Source of the DNA: Flavobacterium ginsenosidimutans
Lineage (GTDB): Bacteria; Bacteroidota; Bacteroidia; Flavobacteriales; Flavobacteriaceae
Length of the DNA: 63,568 nucleotides
NCBI RefSeq assembly: GCF_003254625.1
Contig: NZ_QJRJ01000063.1
Coordinates: 1 to 63,568 of the forward strand
Direction of reading: 5' to 3'
The first letter of the stretch is position 1. Every line of letters starts with the position of its first letter. Made by a program: the position numbers and the translations under genes. The notes below the pieces were generated by a model. That model had not been told where the DNA came from, did no database searches, and worked only from the letters and a program-made list of their open reading frames with translations. This document shows, in pieces, positions 32,596 to 41,744 of this stretch.

Positions 32596-35424
32596 TTAAA
32601 ACCATTTTCGGGTAAAAAGTGTGACTAAAGTTTTTGGCGAAAAAGTGATTATAAATCGTATTTTTTCATTGTATTTAGGTTGTGATATTTCCCATCCGTT
32701 ATTAGAATATACCGGAAAATAGAGTTCAAAGTAATCTGGAACCAAGTTTAAACGCACGCCACTATCGTACGCAAAAAACTCGCTTTGGTGTTTATTCTTT
32801 AAAAAACCAACATCTCCGTAAAGTTCCACCCAGTTCCAAACAGCATAACTAACATTTAAAGTTGTCATCCATTGGTTAGCATAAGATGGTTCTAATTGTG
32901 ATTTAAAACCTCCCTCAGCAATTACATATTGTTGGCTAAAAAAACCAGTTGTTTCAGATCTTCCAAATAAGTTATAATCAAATAAGTAATCGGTTGGGCG
33001 ATCCAAACCAAAGCTGAAATAATCTGAATTTGTCTTATTATATAGGAAAGCGCCAGCATATAATCGTAAATTTAGCTTTCGATTGTTTTGAAATAATCTT
33101 CTGTATTCGACTTCACCTGAAATTTTTCCGAATCCGCTTGAAAATTGTAAATCATTCATATAGCTAAAATGATCAATCAATTCTGTTTTGCTATTAACAT
33201 ATCGAGCATTAAAAACAGAATAATTTGGTTCAGAATTATCAGTAATATAGGCACTAGCCTCACGGTTTACTATTACTTGGCGAAATAGAAAAGTTTGTTT
33301 TCTATTGTCTCTAAAATCTTTTTCGCGAATGCGAAACACTACCATCGGATTCAATCTTAAATAAGTTGCATCGGGAGCGTAGTGAAAGTAATTTTGGCTA
33401 ATAGAATAACGTACATTAAATAAAGTGCTATTTCTATAATACTGATTCCACGAAAAGGCTGAAGAGCCAGAAAATGTTCCAGCATTTATAGAGTAAGCAG
33501 GATTTATATCAAAATTAAAAGGCTTGTCTAAAATAGTTTTGTTCTGAAAACGAATTCCAGGCGTGAAACCATCATATAAATTATAATTCAGTGTTGGGAT
33601 ATATAAAATCTGATTGTAGTTTGGATCTTCTAAATCTTTAGCAAAATTAAATTTTATAGGGCGATTTAACGAAACATGTTTTAATGATTTCCAGTTGTTT
33701 CTCTGATTGTATTCTGGAACTTCATTGTCATAGTTAATTACAATTTTGTCTGCATTTTTTCTTTCAAATTCGTAAACAGAATCTTTGGTTTTAGGCTCAA
33801 TCCATTCTTTAAAAACAACTTCATTTTTCTTAGTTCCGTAAACTGGAATAGGAGCGTAGATGCCTGTTTTACTTTTGACAGAAAACTTAACGCTATCTGC
33901 TGTTCTCGAAACATTAGTGAATTTATAATCTATAATATCGCGAGAATCAATAATTGTATTGAAAAACCAATTTATATCTTTCGGACTTTTTTGGGTTAAG
34001 ATTTTTTCAAAATCATAGCGATTTGACTGTCCAAATTTGTTAAGATTATAAAACTCTTTTACACTTTCAGGAACAATATTATGATTTAAATAATCGTCTA
34101 AATAACTCAAACTTAAACCTGCGCGATATTTACTAGCAATTTGTTCGTTAAATTTTATTAGCGTGTTTTTAGGATCTCCCAGCGGCTGATCTAGATTTTT
34201 ACGAGCCATCAGCATATAATAATAACTGTATTGCTCATTAAAAGTGATGTTTGTAATGTTATAACTTTTAAACAGTTTCATGTCTGAAAGTTTACCTAAC
34301 ATTTTCTGGTCTTTATGATTTTCTTCCATGTATTTCATCATGGTATAAATCTGGATTCCATCATAAACCCAATTGTCTTTTCTAGGATCTAAAGTCAGAC
34401 TATTTTTGAGATAATTATTCAAAAATGTTTTTAAAAACTGAATTTCAAAGATAAAATCATCTGAAAACGGACTAATAAATGAAGGAAGCTGATTGAGTCC
34501 GTAAAATGGATTTCGATCATAATCAGCTTGAGAAACTGTTATTTTTTGATGTGGATATTTTCCAATAAAATTATTAGCAAAAGAAACTACTCGATCTATA
34601 ATTATGGCTTTCTGGATTTCGTCAATTTTTTTGTTTTTCAAATTGGTTGAAACTTCTAATAATCCATTATCATAGGTTCTAAAAGTATTTTGTTTTTCGA
34701 TGTAAAGGCTAAAATCAGTTCTATTTTTTCCTTCGAAAGAATAAATGCTGTAATCTTGGTTTGTGATATCTTTTGTAACTGGATTTAAATCGGTTACAAT
34801 TGAGTATTGATTTGGAATTTTAATTTCAACTTCATAGTCAGTTACAGCATTAGCAATATCGTCTAAATTGAAATTGTTGTACTTTATGAAACGATGATTT
34901 TCAAATCTAGCTGGAGTTAAAAACCAATTTTTTAAAGCCATACCGCCATTTTGATCAAAACCAAAACGAGTGAATTTATCATTCGGAATTTTTACAATAT
35001 AATTGAGATGTAAATCGATTTTTTCACCTGGAGGAAGTTTGCGATTTAATCTCACGATAATATAATCTGGATTTTCGGCACTTCTTTCCCATTCAAGAGC
35101 CATAAAATTGGAATCCATTAGATTTATTATGGTAGTTTTTCCTCTATCTGCAGCTTTTGCTAAATGAAAACCTCTGTAGAATTCGTCAGAAAAGCGTTTG
35201 GCCAGTGGTGTGTTTTTATCAGCAAATGCGTTGTTCCAATCGTTTAAAGTAATCGAAATTAAGGAATCGTTAGAAGTGTTATGATATGCAATGTCCTGTT
35301 TTACATTCAGTGTTTTAAGCTCAAGATTTACCGCCACTTCCATCTTAGAAAGATGTTGTGCAGAAAGTTTCATCGAACAGAATAAAACTAAAATGAGGCA
35401 AATAATTTTATAAAGTGCTTTCAA
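32596..35424 (-). CDS. M1-peptidase-like protein without zinc motif, fused to outer-membrane barrel
   Basis: 942 residues from a TTG start; no ATG lies in frame upstream before a stop, and the signal peptide (MKALYKIICLILVL to KLSAQ) needs this start. The N-terminal ~190 residues resemble the M1 aminopeptidase beta-sandwich. The following region aligns by pattern with a gluzincin domain (YDRNPFYGLNQLP, then DNWVYDGIQIYTMMKY where active enzymes have WLNEG.A.Y), but no HExxH occurs anywhere in the protein, so it should be inactive. From about 600 to 942 the pattern is beta-strand rich, ending FSPKTLVTLFTRKWF, a barrel-like C-terminus. Likely an outer-membrane protein with a periplasmic pseudo-peptidase domain. 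Confidence 0.75.
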   Translation of the reverse strand: MKALYKIICLILVLFCSMKLSAQHLSKMEVAVNLELKTLNVKQDIAYHNTSNDSLISITLNDWNNAFADKNTPLAKRFSDEFYRGFHLAKAADRGKTTIINLMDSNFMALEWERSAENPDYIIVRLNRKLPPGEKIDLHLNYIVKIPNDKFTRFGFDQNGGMALKNWFLTPARFENHRFIKYNNFNLDDIANAVTDYEVEIKIPNQYSIVTDLNPVTKDITNQDYSIYSFEGKNRTDFSLYIEKQNTFRTYDNGLLEVSTNLKNKKIDEIQKAIIIDRVVSFANNFIGKYPHQKITVSQADYDRNPFYGLNQLPSFISPFSDDFIFEIQFLKTFLNNYLKNSLTLDPRKDNWVYDGIQIYTMMKYMEENHKDQKMLGKLSDMKLFKSYNITNITFNEQYSYYYMLMARKNLDQPLGDPKNTLIKFNEQIASKYRAGLSLSYLDDYLNHNIVPESVKEFYNLNKFGQSNRYDFEKILTQKSPKDINWFFNTIIDSRDIIDYKFTNVSRTADSVKFSVKSKTGIYAPIPVYGTKKNEVVFKEWIEPKTKDSVYEFERKNADKIVINYDNEVPEYNQRNNWKSLKHVSLNRPIKFNFAKDLEDPNYNQILYIPTLNYNLYDGFTPGIRFQNKTILDKPFNFDINPAYSINAGTFSGSSAFSWNQYYRNSTLFNVRYSISQNYFHYAPDATYLRLNPMVVFRIREKDFRDNRKQTFLFRQVIVNREASAYITDNSEPNYSVFNARYVNSKTELIDHFSYMNDLQFSSGFGKISGEVEYRRLFQNNRKLNLRLYAGAFLYNKTNSDYFSFGLDRPTDYLFDYNLFGRSETTGFFSQQYVIAEGGFKSQLEPSYANQWMTTLNVSYAVWNWVELYGDVGFLKNKHQSEFFAYDSGVRLNLVPDYFELYFPVYSNNGWEISQPKYNEKIRFIITFSPKTLVTLFTRKWF

Positions 35425-35504
35425 ATAATGGCTTAAAAAATTAGCAGATATACTTAATTTACGGACATATTGTGACTTTGGTTTTCTGTAAAAATAGCAT
35501 AAAA

Positions 35505-35528
35505 AAAGCTGTTTTAAAAAACAGCTTT
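35505..35528. terminator. Hairpin terminator-like palindrome
   Basis: AAAGCTGTTTT pairs with AAAACAGCTTT around AA. It lies between the LOG-family gene (stop 35613, leftward) and the barrel-fusion gene (start 35424), so it would terminate the LOG transcript. Confidence 0.75.
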
Positions 35529-35612
35529 CAATTTTTACGATACTTTACGTAATTTAACGATAAATGGTATTATGTTCGTAGCGAAATACGATCTCGCCTG
35601 AGATAATTAAAT

Positions 35613-36341
35613 TTAGAAATTCGGACTTAAATCGTATTTTTTATAGAATTTATCTAATACATCTACAACTTCATCTTCAGTGTCAACGATTTTAAATAAA
35701 TTCAAATCTTCTGGACTTACTGTGTGCATTTTTTCAACCAAAACGGTTTTAACCCAGTCAATCAATCCAGACCAGAATTCAACTCCTACCAAAATAATTG
35801 GGAATTTTCCAATTTTCTTAGTCTGAATCAAAGTAATCGCTTCAAACATTTCATCTAAAGTTCCAAAACCACCCGGCATCACTACAAAACCTTGCGAATA
35901 TTTCACGAACATTACTTTTCTAACAAAGAAATAATCGAAATTCAAGTTTTTATCGTGATCAATATACGGGTTAAAATGCTGCTCAAACGGAAGTTCGATA
36001 TTCAAACCAACAGAAGTTCCACCACCCAAATGTGCACCTTTATTTCCAGCTTCCATAATTCCGGGACCACCCCCTGTAATCACACCGTAACCTGCTTTAC
36101 TGATTTTGTAAGCGATTTTTTCAGCTAATTTATAATACTTATCATCTGGTTTTGTTCTTGCAGATCCAAAAATAGAAACGCAAGGACCAATACGTCCCAT
36201 TGCTTCATAACCATTTACAAACTCAGACATAATTTTAAAAATTGCCCAGCTGTCATTGGTTCTAATTTCATTCCACGTTTTTTGTTTCAAACGGTCCTGA
36301 ATTACTTTATCTTCATCATTATCAAAATCTTCTAATCTCAT
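35613..36341 (-). CDS. LOG-family nucleotide phosphoribohydrolase-like protein
   Basis: 242 residues. Signature motifs are VITGGGPGIMEAGNKGA and VVMPGGFGTLDEMFEAITLIQ (PGGxGTxxE), with VSIFGSARTKPDD near the N-terminus. LOG proteins cleave nucleoside 5'-monophosphates such as AMP or cytokinin ribotides to the base and ribose-5-phosphate. The bacterial physiological substrate is often unclear. Confidence 0.88.
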   Translation of the reverse strand: MRLEDFDNDEDKVIQDRLKQKTWNEIRTNDSWAIFKIMSEFVNGYEAMGRIGPCVSIFGSARTKPDDKYYKLAEKIAYKISKAGYGVITGGGPGIMEAGNKGAHLGGGTSVGLNIELPFEQHFNPYIDHDKNLNFDYFFVRKVMFVKYSQGFVVMPGGFGTLDEMFEAITLIQTKKIGKFPIILVGVEFWSGLIDWVKTVLVEKMHTVSPEDLNLFKIVDTEDEVVDVLDKFYKKYDLSPNF

Positions 36342-36688
36342 TTTAGGTATTTTAATTTATTATTATGTTTTATGTAATCGGAAGAAGGAGCTAGTTCCTG
36401 CTGTCCGCTATATTCCCGATAAACAAAAACTACAGCTAAAGAGCCTTGTTTTTCTAAATCGGGAGATGCCGCTCCCATCAGGGCTAGGGCACTTGGCTTC
36501 AAATAAACAATTGGTTTAATTGAAAGATCTTTCTTTAAAAACTTTGAATTTTTCAGAAAAAGCGGACACTAAATTAACGCTTTTTTCTAGAAATCTGTTA
36601 TTATTAGATTGTAAAAGTAAAGGAATTAGACTTTTTTGTATATGTGTGTTGAATACCAGTTGCTTGTGAAGTAAGAAAAATATTTTTT
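36342..36688. other. Intergenic region holding a dispersed repeat
   Basis: 347 bp between the LOG gene and the YD-like secreted protein gene, both leftward. The centre is the repeat at 36388-36490. The rest is AT-rich and shows no gene. Confidence 0.5.
36388..36490. repeat. Intergenic repeat with nested inverted arms
   Basis: The outer imperfect pair is GGAGCTAG..CCTG (36388-36400) and CAGGGCTAGGGC (36479-36490), with GGAGC/GCTCC. The inner perfect pair is TCCCGAT (36414-36420) and ATCGGGA (36458-36464). It is markedly richer in G+C than its surroundings. I recall closely similar sequences in many Flavobacterium intergenic regions. Confidence 0.6.
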
Positions 36689-37783
36689 TTAATAATAATT
36701 TATCTTTCGAGTTCTTTTAGAATGCGTAGATCCATTTCTAATGATTGTAATTGTAATCCAATTATCATTCATGTCGTATTCATAATCGTATTCTAAAACA
36801 TCAGAATCTTTATCGTTGTTACTGTCAGATTTTATTATTTCAGAAATGACATTATTATTCTCATCGTATTTATAATTAAGAATTACTCCTTCTTTAGATA
36901 ATTCAACAATGTTATTTTTTACATCGAATTCAAAGGCATAAGTATCCGTGACTTTATATTGAGCAGAATTAACCGATTTCATTCTGTTAAAGTCGTCATA
37001 TTTTATAGTGATTGAATTTTCTATTTTATTTGAAAAAGAAATATCAATTTTTGAAATTTCTCCTTTCTCATTTAGATGGTAAACTTTTTTCTGATGATTG
37101 GAATTGAATATTGTTGAATCTTTTTTTAATTCTTGAATGGTATGATTCTTGACTCCAAGATTATATATTTTTTCAGTAATCTCATTATCACTATATTCAT
37201 AAAGAGATAAAGACCCAGAAATGAATGTTGCATTTTCTCTGATGTCATATTGATATTTTTTTACTAATTTATTCTTGTCTATGTATTGATAATCTTCAAT
37301 ATGTCTTTCGATAATATTTTGTTTTTGATCATAATTGGTAAGTGATTTTTTTATGATATTATTGTTGTAATCGTAGAAAATACTATCTGTAGAAGATAAT
37401 TTATCCGCAATATTGGTTCCAATAGCGTACGCTTGTCTTGTAATAATTTTGTTGGAGTAATTGAAAGTTATTTTTTTATGGTCATAAAAATTCTCAATCT
37501 TTTGTATTTTACCATCAACTGTAAACTCTACGAAATACATTTTGGCTTTATCATTATTGTAATAATAACTAACATCTTTAATAGGTTTGTTTTTGTTGAA
37601 AAAAAAGTCTTCTAAATTAATTTCAAAGTAATATTCATTATAAACCTGATAATTTGGTGTTGGATTAATGCTAAATCTATTTTTTACGCTTCGATAAGTA
37701 TCTTTAGGAAAGTTAAAAGTTTCTATTTGTTGACTAAATATAGCATGATTTACCAATAACAAAAGGAAAATGATTTTCTTCAT
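36689..37783 (-). CDS. Secreted protein with degenerate YD/RHS-like repeats
   Basis: 364 residues. Signal peptide (starts MKKIIFLLLLVNHAIFSQ), then many short Tyr/Asn/Asp-rich beta units (ITFNYSNKIITRQAY, IFYDYNNNIIKKSL, ITIKYDDFNRMKSV, LNYKYDENNNVISE, YDYEYDMNDNWITI) that look like weak RHS/YD-type repeats forming an extended beta structure. It begins 12 bp after the uvrA stop on the same strand, so it may be cotranscribed. It is A/T- and Lys-rich. Function unknown. Confidence 0.7.
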   Translation of the reverse strand: MKKIIFLLLLVNHAIFSQQIETFNFPKDTYRSVKNRFSINPTPNYQVYNEYYFEINLEDFFFNKNKPIKDVSYYYNNDKAKMYFVEFTVDGKIQKIENFYDHKKITFNYSNKIITRQAYAIGTNIADKLSSTDSIFYDYNNNIIKKSLTNYDQKQNIIERHIEDYQYIDKNKLVKKYQYDIRENATFISGSLSLYEYSDNEITEKIYNLGVKNHTIQELKKDSTIFNSNHQKKVYHLNEKGEISKIDISFSNKIENSITIKYDDFNRMKSVNSAQYKVTDTYAFEFDVKNNIVELSKEGVILNYKYDENNNVISEIIKSDSNNDKDSDVLEYDYEYDMNDNWITITIIRNGSTHSKRTRKINYY

Positions 37784-37795
37784 ATATTTAAAATA

Positions 37796-40627
37796 TTACT
37801 CTAACTCTTTTTTCAAAAACTTAGCTGTATAACTCTTTTTATTCTGAGCTACTTCTTCTGGTGTTCCTTTAGCAACCAATTGTCCGCCACCTTTTCCACC
37901 TTCAGGACCAATATCAATAATATAATCGGCAAGTTTTATAACATCCATATTGTGCTCGATAACGAGAATTGTATTTCCTTTGTCAACCAATTTATTGATT
38001 ACTTCCATTAAAACACGAATGTCCTCAAAGTGCAAACCAGTAGTCGGTTCGTCGAGAATATAAAATGTATTTCCAGTATCTTTTTTAGATAATTCTCCAG
38101 CCAGTTTAATACGTTGCGCTTCACCACCTGAAAGGGTTGTACTTTGTTGTCCAAGCGTAATATAACCTAAACCAACATCTTGAATCGTTTTGATTTTTCT
38201 GTAAATCTTCGGAATATTTTCAAAAAATGGAACTGCTTCATCAACCGTCATATCCAAAACATCAGAAATTGATTTTCCTTTGTATCTAATTTCTAAAGTT
38301 TCTCTATTGAAACGTTTTCCTTGACAAGTTTCGCATTCTACATAAACGTCTGGTAAAAAGTTCATTTCGATTGTTCTTACACCAGAACCTTCGCAAGTTT
38401 CGCAACGTCCGCCTTTTACGTTAAAACTGAAACGACCCGCTTTATAACCACGAATCATACTTTCAGAAGTCATAGTAAATAGATTTCTAATTTCGGTGAA
38501 AACCTCTGTATATGTCGCTGGATTTGAACGTGGTGTTCTACCAATCGGACTTTGGTCAATATCAATTACCTTGTCAATATGTTCTAAACCTTCAATCTTT
38601 TTATAAGGCTGTGGTTTTTTTACGCCATTAAAATAATACGCATTTAAAATTGGATAAAGCGTTTCATTAATCAAAGTCGATTTACCGCTTCCTGAAACTC
38701 CTGTAACACAGGTTAATTGCCCTAATGGAACTTCAATCGAAACATTTTTAAGATTATTTCCTGTTGCTCCTGTCAGTTTCAAGAATTTACCATTTCCTTT
38801 TCTTCTTTTCTTCGGAATATCAAATTTCATTTTACCATTCAAATATTGAGCGGTAATGGTATTTGAAGCCAATGTTTCTTTTGGAGTTCCAATACTAATG
38901 ATTTCTCCTCCGTATTTTCCAGCTTTTGGTCCAATATCAATTACATAATCTGCAGTTTCGATCATGTCTTTATCGTGTTCAACTACAATTACAGAGTTTC
39001 CAATATCGCGTAATTGTTCCAGAGACTGAATCAATTTTTCATTATCTCTTTGGTGCAAACCAATACTTGGTTCGTCCAAAATATATAAAACACCAACCAA
39101 TTGCGAACCAATTTGAGTTGCCAGACGAATTCGCTGTGCTTCACCACCAGAAAGTGATTTTGAACTTCGGCTTAAAGCCAAATAATTCAAACCAACATTC
39201 ATCAAAAAGTTCAATCGGTCTTTAATTTCTTTTACAACTTCAGAAGCAATTAAAAGCTGTTTATCTGTTAAATGGCTATTTAAATCATGAAACCACGCTG
39301 TTAAATCAGAAATATCCATATCACACAATTCGGTGATATTTTTTTCATTTACTCTAAAAAATAAAGCTTCTTTTTTAAGACGAGAACCATCGCAAACAGG
39401 ACAGTTAATTTCGTCCATAAAATCTTTTGCCCAACGTTTTATGCTAGTTGTAGCGCTTTCGTCATATTGATTTTTGATGAAATTAGAAATTCCTTCAAAA
39501 TCGATTTTATATTCTCTTGTAACGCCAAGGTCTTTAGAATTAATCGAAAATTTATCTTTTCCGCCATACAAAATCATTTGCATCGCTTCTTCAGGAATTT
39601 TCTCAATTGGATCTGTAATTTTAAATCCGAATTTTTCTCCTATGGTTTCCAATTGTTTGAAAATCCATGAAGATTTGTATTCGCCAAGCGGAGCAAAACC
39701 ACCAGCTTTTATAGATAATTTCGGATTTGGAATAATCTTCTTAACATTGATTTCGTGTACCGTTCCCAATCCGTTGCAATGTGGACAAGCTCCTTTTGGA
39801 GAGTTGAACGAAAATAAATTTGGTTCTGGATTCTGATATGATATTCCTGTTGAAGGACACATTAAATTTCTACTGAAATAACGCACTTCATTAGAATCTT
39901 GATCTAAAATCATTAAGACATCTTCACCGTGATGCATCGCGGTATTGATGCTTTCAGATAATCTTTTTTGTGTATCTGGATTATCTTCAATTACCATTCT
40001 ATCTACAACAATTTCAATATCGTGGGTTTTATAACGATCTAATTTCATTCCAGAAACCAAATCCTGAACTTCTCCGTTTACACGAACTTTCAAAAATCCT
40101 TGTTTGGTAATTTGTTGGAAAAGTTCGGCATAATGACCTTTTCTGGCTTTAATAACTGGAGCAAGAATATTGATTCGTTTTCCATTGTAATCCTGAATAA
40201 TCAAATCTTTAATCTGTTCATCAGAATAAGAAACCATTTTTTCTCCAGTGTTATAACTGTATGCATCAGCGCCACGCGCGTATAAAAGTCTTAGGAAATC
40301 GTAAATTTCTGTAATAGTTCCAACCGTCGAACGAGGACTTTTGCTGGTCGTTTTTTGTTCAATTGCAATAACTGGAGAAAGTCCGTCGATTTTATCAACA
40401 TCCGGACGTTCTAATCCGCCAAGGAATTGTCTGGCATAAGCCGAAAAAGTTTCTACATAACGACGCTGTCCTTCAGCATAAATCGTATCAAATGCCAAAG
40501 ATGATTTTCCCGAACCTGATAAACCAGTAATTACAACTAGTTTTTCACGCGGAATAGAGATATCGATATTTTTTAGATTATGAACTCTTGCACCAAGAAC
40601 TTCAATAGTATTGTCTTTATCTAACAT
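37796..40627 (-). CDS. uvrA: Excinuclease ABC subunit A
   Basis: 943 residues from ATG 40627 ([20 protein letters not shown]). Two ABC ATPase cassettes: Walker [17 protein letters not shown] and [16 protein letters not shown], and signatures [12 protein letters not shown] and [12 protein letters not shown]. Zinc fingers are [16 protein letters not shown] and [16 protein letters not shown]. UvrA scans DNA for bulky damage with UvrB to start nucleotide excision repair. A TAACTTTG box at 40644-40651 is close upstream. Confidence 0.97.
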   Translation of the reverse strand: MLDKDNTIEVLGARVHNLKNIDISIPREKLVVITGLSGSGKSSLAFDTIYAEGQRRYVETFSAYARQFLGGLERPDVDKIDGLSPVIAIEQKTTSKSPRSTVGTITEIYDFLRLLYARGADAYSYNTGEKMVSYSDEQIKDLIIQDYNGKRINILAPVIKARKGHYAELFQQITKQGFLKVRVNGEVQDLVSGMKLDRYKTHDIEIVVDRMVIEDNPDTQKRLSESINTAMHHGEDVLMILDQDSNEVRYFSRNLMCPSTGISYQNPEPNLFSFNSPKGACPHCNGLGTVHEINVKKIIPNPKLSIKAGGFAPLGEYKSSWIFKQLETIGEKFGFKITDPIEKIPEEAMQMILYGGKDKFSINSKDLGVTREYKIDFEGISNFIKNQYDESATTSIKRWAKDFMDEINCPVCDGSRLKKEALFFRVNEKNITELCDMDISDLTAWFHDLNSHLTDKQLLIASEVVKEIKDRLNFLMNVGLNYLALSRSSKSLSGGEAQRIRLATQIGSQLVGVLYILDEPSIGLHQRDNEKLIQSLEQLRDIGNSVIVVEHDKDMIETADYVIDIGPKAGKYGGEIISIGTPKETLASNTITAQYLNGKMKFDIPKKRRKGNGKFLKLTGATGNNLKNVSIEVPLGQLTCVTGVSGSGKSTLINETLYPILNAYYFNGVKKPQPYKKIEGLEHIDKVIDIDQSPIGRTPRSNPATYTEVFTEIRNLFTMTSESMIRGYKAGRFSFNVKGGRCETCEGSGVRTIEMNFLPDVYVECETCQGKRFNRETLEIRYKGKSISDVLDMTVDEAVPFFENIPKIYRKIKTIQDVGLGYITLGQQSTTLSGGEAQRIKLAGELSKKDTGNTFYILDEPTTGLHFEDIRVLMEVINKLVDKGNTILVIEHNMDVIKLADYIIDIGPEGGKGGGQLVAKGTPEEVAQNKKSYTAKFLKKELE

Positions 40628-40643
40628 AATTTTGAGCAAAACG

Positions 40644-40651
40644 CAAAGTTA
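40644..40651 (-). promoter_or_regulatory. uvrA -7 promoter box
   Basis: Leftward TAACTTTG, a full consensus match, with the uvrA ATG about 17 bp downstream. No -33 TTG is obvious and no SOS-box-like palindrome is seen. Confidence 0.55.
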
Positions 40652-40715
40652 CCACTTTGATTTGTTCTTTTAGTGCTCGATAGCAAAAGTTTATGTTATA
40701 AATAGTAACAATAAA

Positions 40716-40733
40716 CGCTAGTTTAAACTAGCG
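40716..40733 (-). terminator. Palindromic terminator overlapping the fic stop codon
   Basis: CGCTAGTTTAAACTAGCG is a perfect 18-bp palindrome that includes the fic TAG stop (40728-40730) and is followed leftward by a T-rich stretch. It should end the fic transcript before uvrA. Confidence 0.65.
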
Positions 40734-41681
40734 CTTTCTTTTTCGGGTTGCCATATAGTTTTCAATAGCTTCTCTTGTAGTGTACCAATTTCGGCCTTCT
40801 TTGTAAGCGTCAATTTTTCCTGTTCTAGCCAGTAAACTGACATATTCTTGACCATAAGGTGTATCAGGTTCACTAACAATATTTTGTATAGATTGATAAT
40901 CATAAGTGCTTCCAGGCATTGCTCCTAGATAAATATTGAGTGTTCTTTCGAGCGCCTGGCACATTAAAAGTGTTAGTTTCTGGTAATTACCGTTATTCGC
41001 CTGATTGAGTGCTTCGTAATATTTTTTTCTGTCATTTTTAAGAATAATGGCTGGCGGAAAACCACATCGCATCAATAATAAATTCATGCTTAAACGAACC
41101 GTGCGCCCATTTCCATCAAAAAAAGGATGAATCCAGACCAGTTTATGATGATAGATTGTTGCTAGTTCAATATCGTTTAAACCTAACGGATTTGTATTGA
41201 TAAACTCTATTAATTCGTCTAAATAATCAGAGACTTTATTGGCATTTGGAGGCATAAAATTTGCTCCTGAAATTCGAACTCCTCCATTACGAATTCTGCC
41301 TGCAAAATCTTCTTCTATAGAACGCATTACCAAACCATGAATAGATAAAATATCTATACTTCTTAGCTTATAATTTTCATCTACAATAGAGTAGAGGTAG
41401 TCAATAGCTTTATCATGATTATGGGTTTCAAAATGTTCACGAAGCGATTTGCCTTTAATGGTAATTCCTTCTTGAATAACCATTTGAGTTTCTCTTAGGC
41501 TTAGCGTATTTCCTTCAATACTATTGGAATTATAAGTCCATTCTAAGGAAAGACTTTCTCGGATTTTGTTCAAGGCGATATTGGGCAATGGTCTGCTGTC
41601 TTGCAGTTCTTGCCTTTTTTGATACAATCGATCAAAGGTTGATTGAAATTCTTCTCGGTATGTTAGGTCAATATTAAACAT
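40728..41681 (-). CDS. Fic-domain protein with C-terminal HTH
   Basis: 317 residues. The Fic core motif HPFFDGNGR is at about 183-191, with the flap region before it. An N-terminal inhibitory-helix motif (SNSIEGN, about 51-57; S/TxxxEG) marks a class II, self-inhibited Fic enzyme. The tail (YVSLLARTGKIDAYKEGRNWYTTREAIENYM) looks like a MerR/excisionase-type winged helix. Family members transfer AMP to target proteins; the target is unknown. Upstream is a consensus -7 box and a 13-bp inverted repeat (41701-41742) that could be its autoregulatory operator. No antitoxin gene is adjacent. Confidence 0.93.
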   Translation of the reverse strand: MFNIDLTYREEFQSTFDRLYQKRQELQDSRPLPNIALNKIRESLSLEWTYNSNSIEGNTLSLRETQMVIQEGITIKGKSLREHFETHNHDKAIDYLYSIVDENYKLRSIDILSIHGLVMRSIEEDFAGRIRNGGVRISGANFMPPNANKVSDYLDELIEFINTNPLGLNDIELATIYHHKLVWIHPFFDGNGRTVRLSMNLLLMRCGFPPAIILKNDRKKYYEALNQANNGNYQKLTLLMCQALERTLNIYLGAMPGSTYDYQSIQNIVSEPDTPYGQEYVSLLARTGKIDAYKEGRNWYTTREAIENYMATRKRKR

Positions 41682-41688
41682 AATCCTA

Positions 41689-41696
41689 CAAAGATA
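41689..41696 (-). promoter_or_regulatory. fic promoter -7 box
   Basis: Leftward TATCTTTG, full consensus match, ending 7 bp before the fic ATG, so the mRNA leader would be nearly absent. Confidence 0.6.
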
Positions 41697-41700
41697 CTTC

Positions 41701-41742
41701 TTAATATCGGATAAATAAAATTTTTAACGTATCCGATATTAA
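41701..41742. promoter_or_regulatory. Bipartite inverted-repeat operator upstream of fic
   Basis: TTAATATCGGATA (41701-41713) and TATCCGATATTAA (41730-41742) are perfect 13-bp inverted copies. Each contains TATCsGATA, itself a palindrome about its central base, so the locus holds two sites with centres 25 bp apart, directly upstream of the fic -7 box. Confidence 0.65.
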
Positions 41743-41744
41743 AG

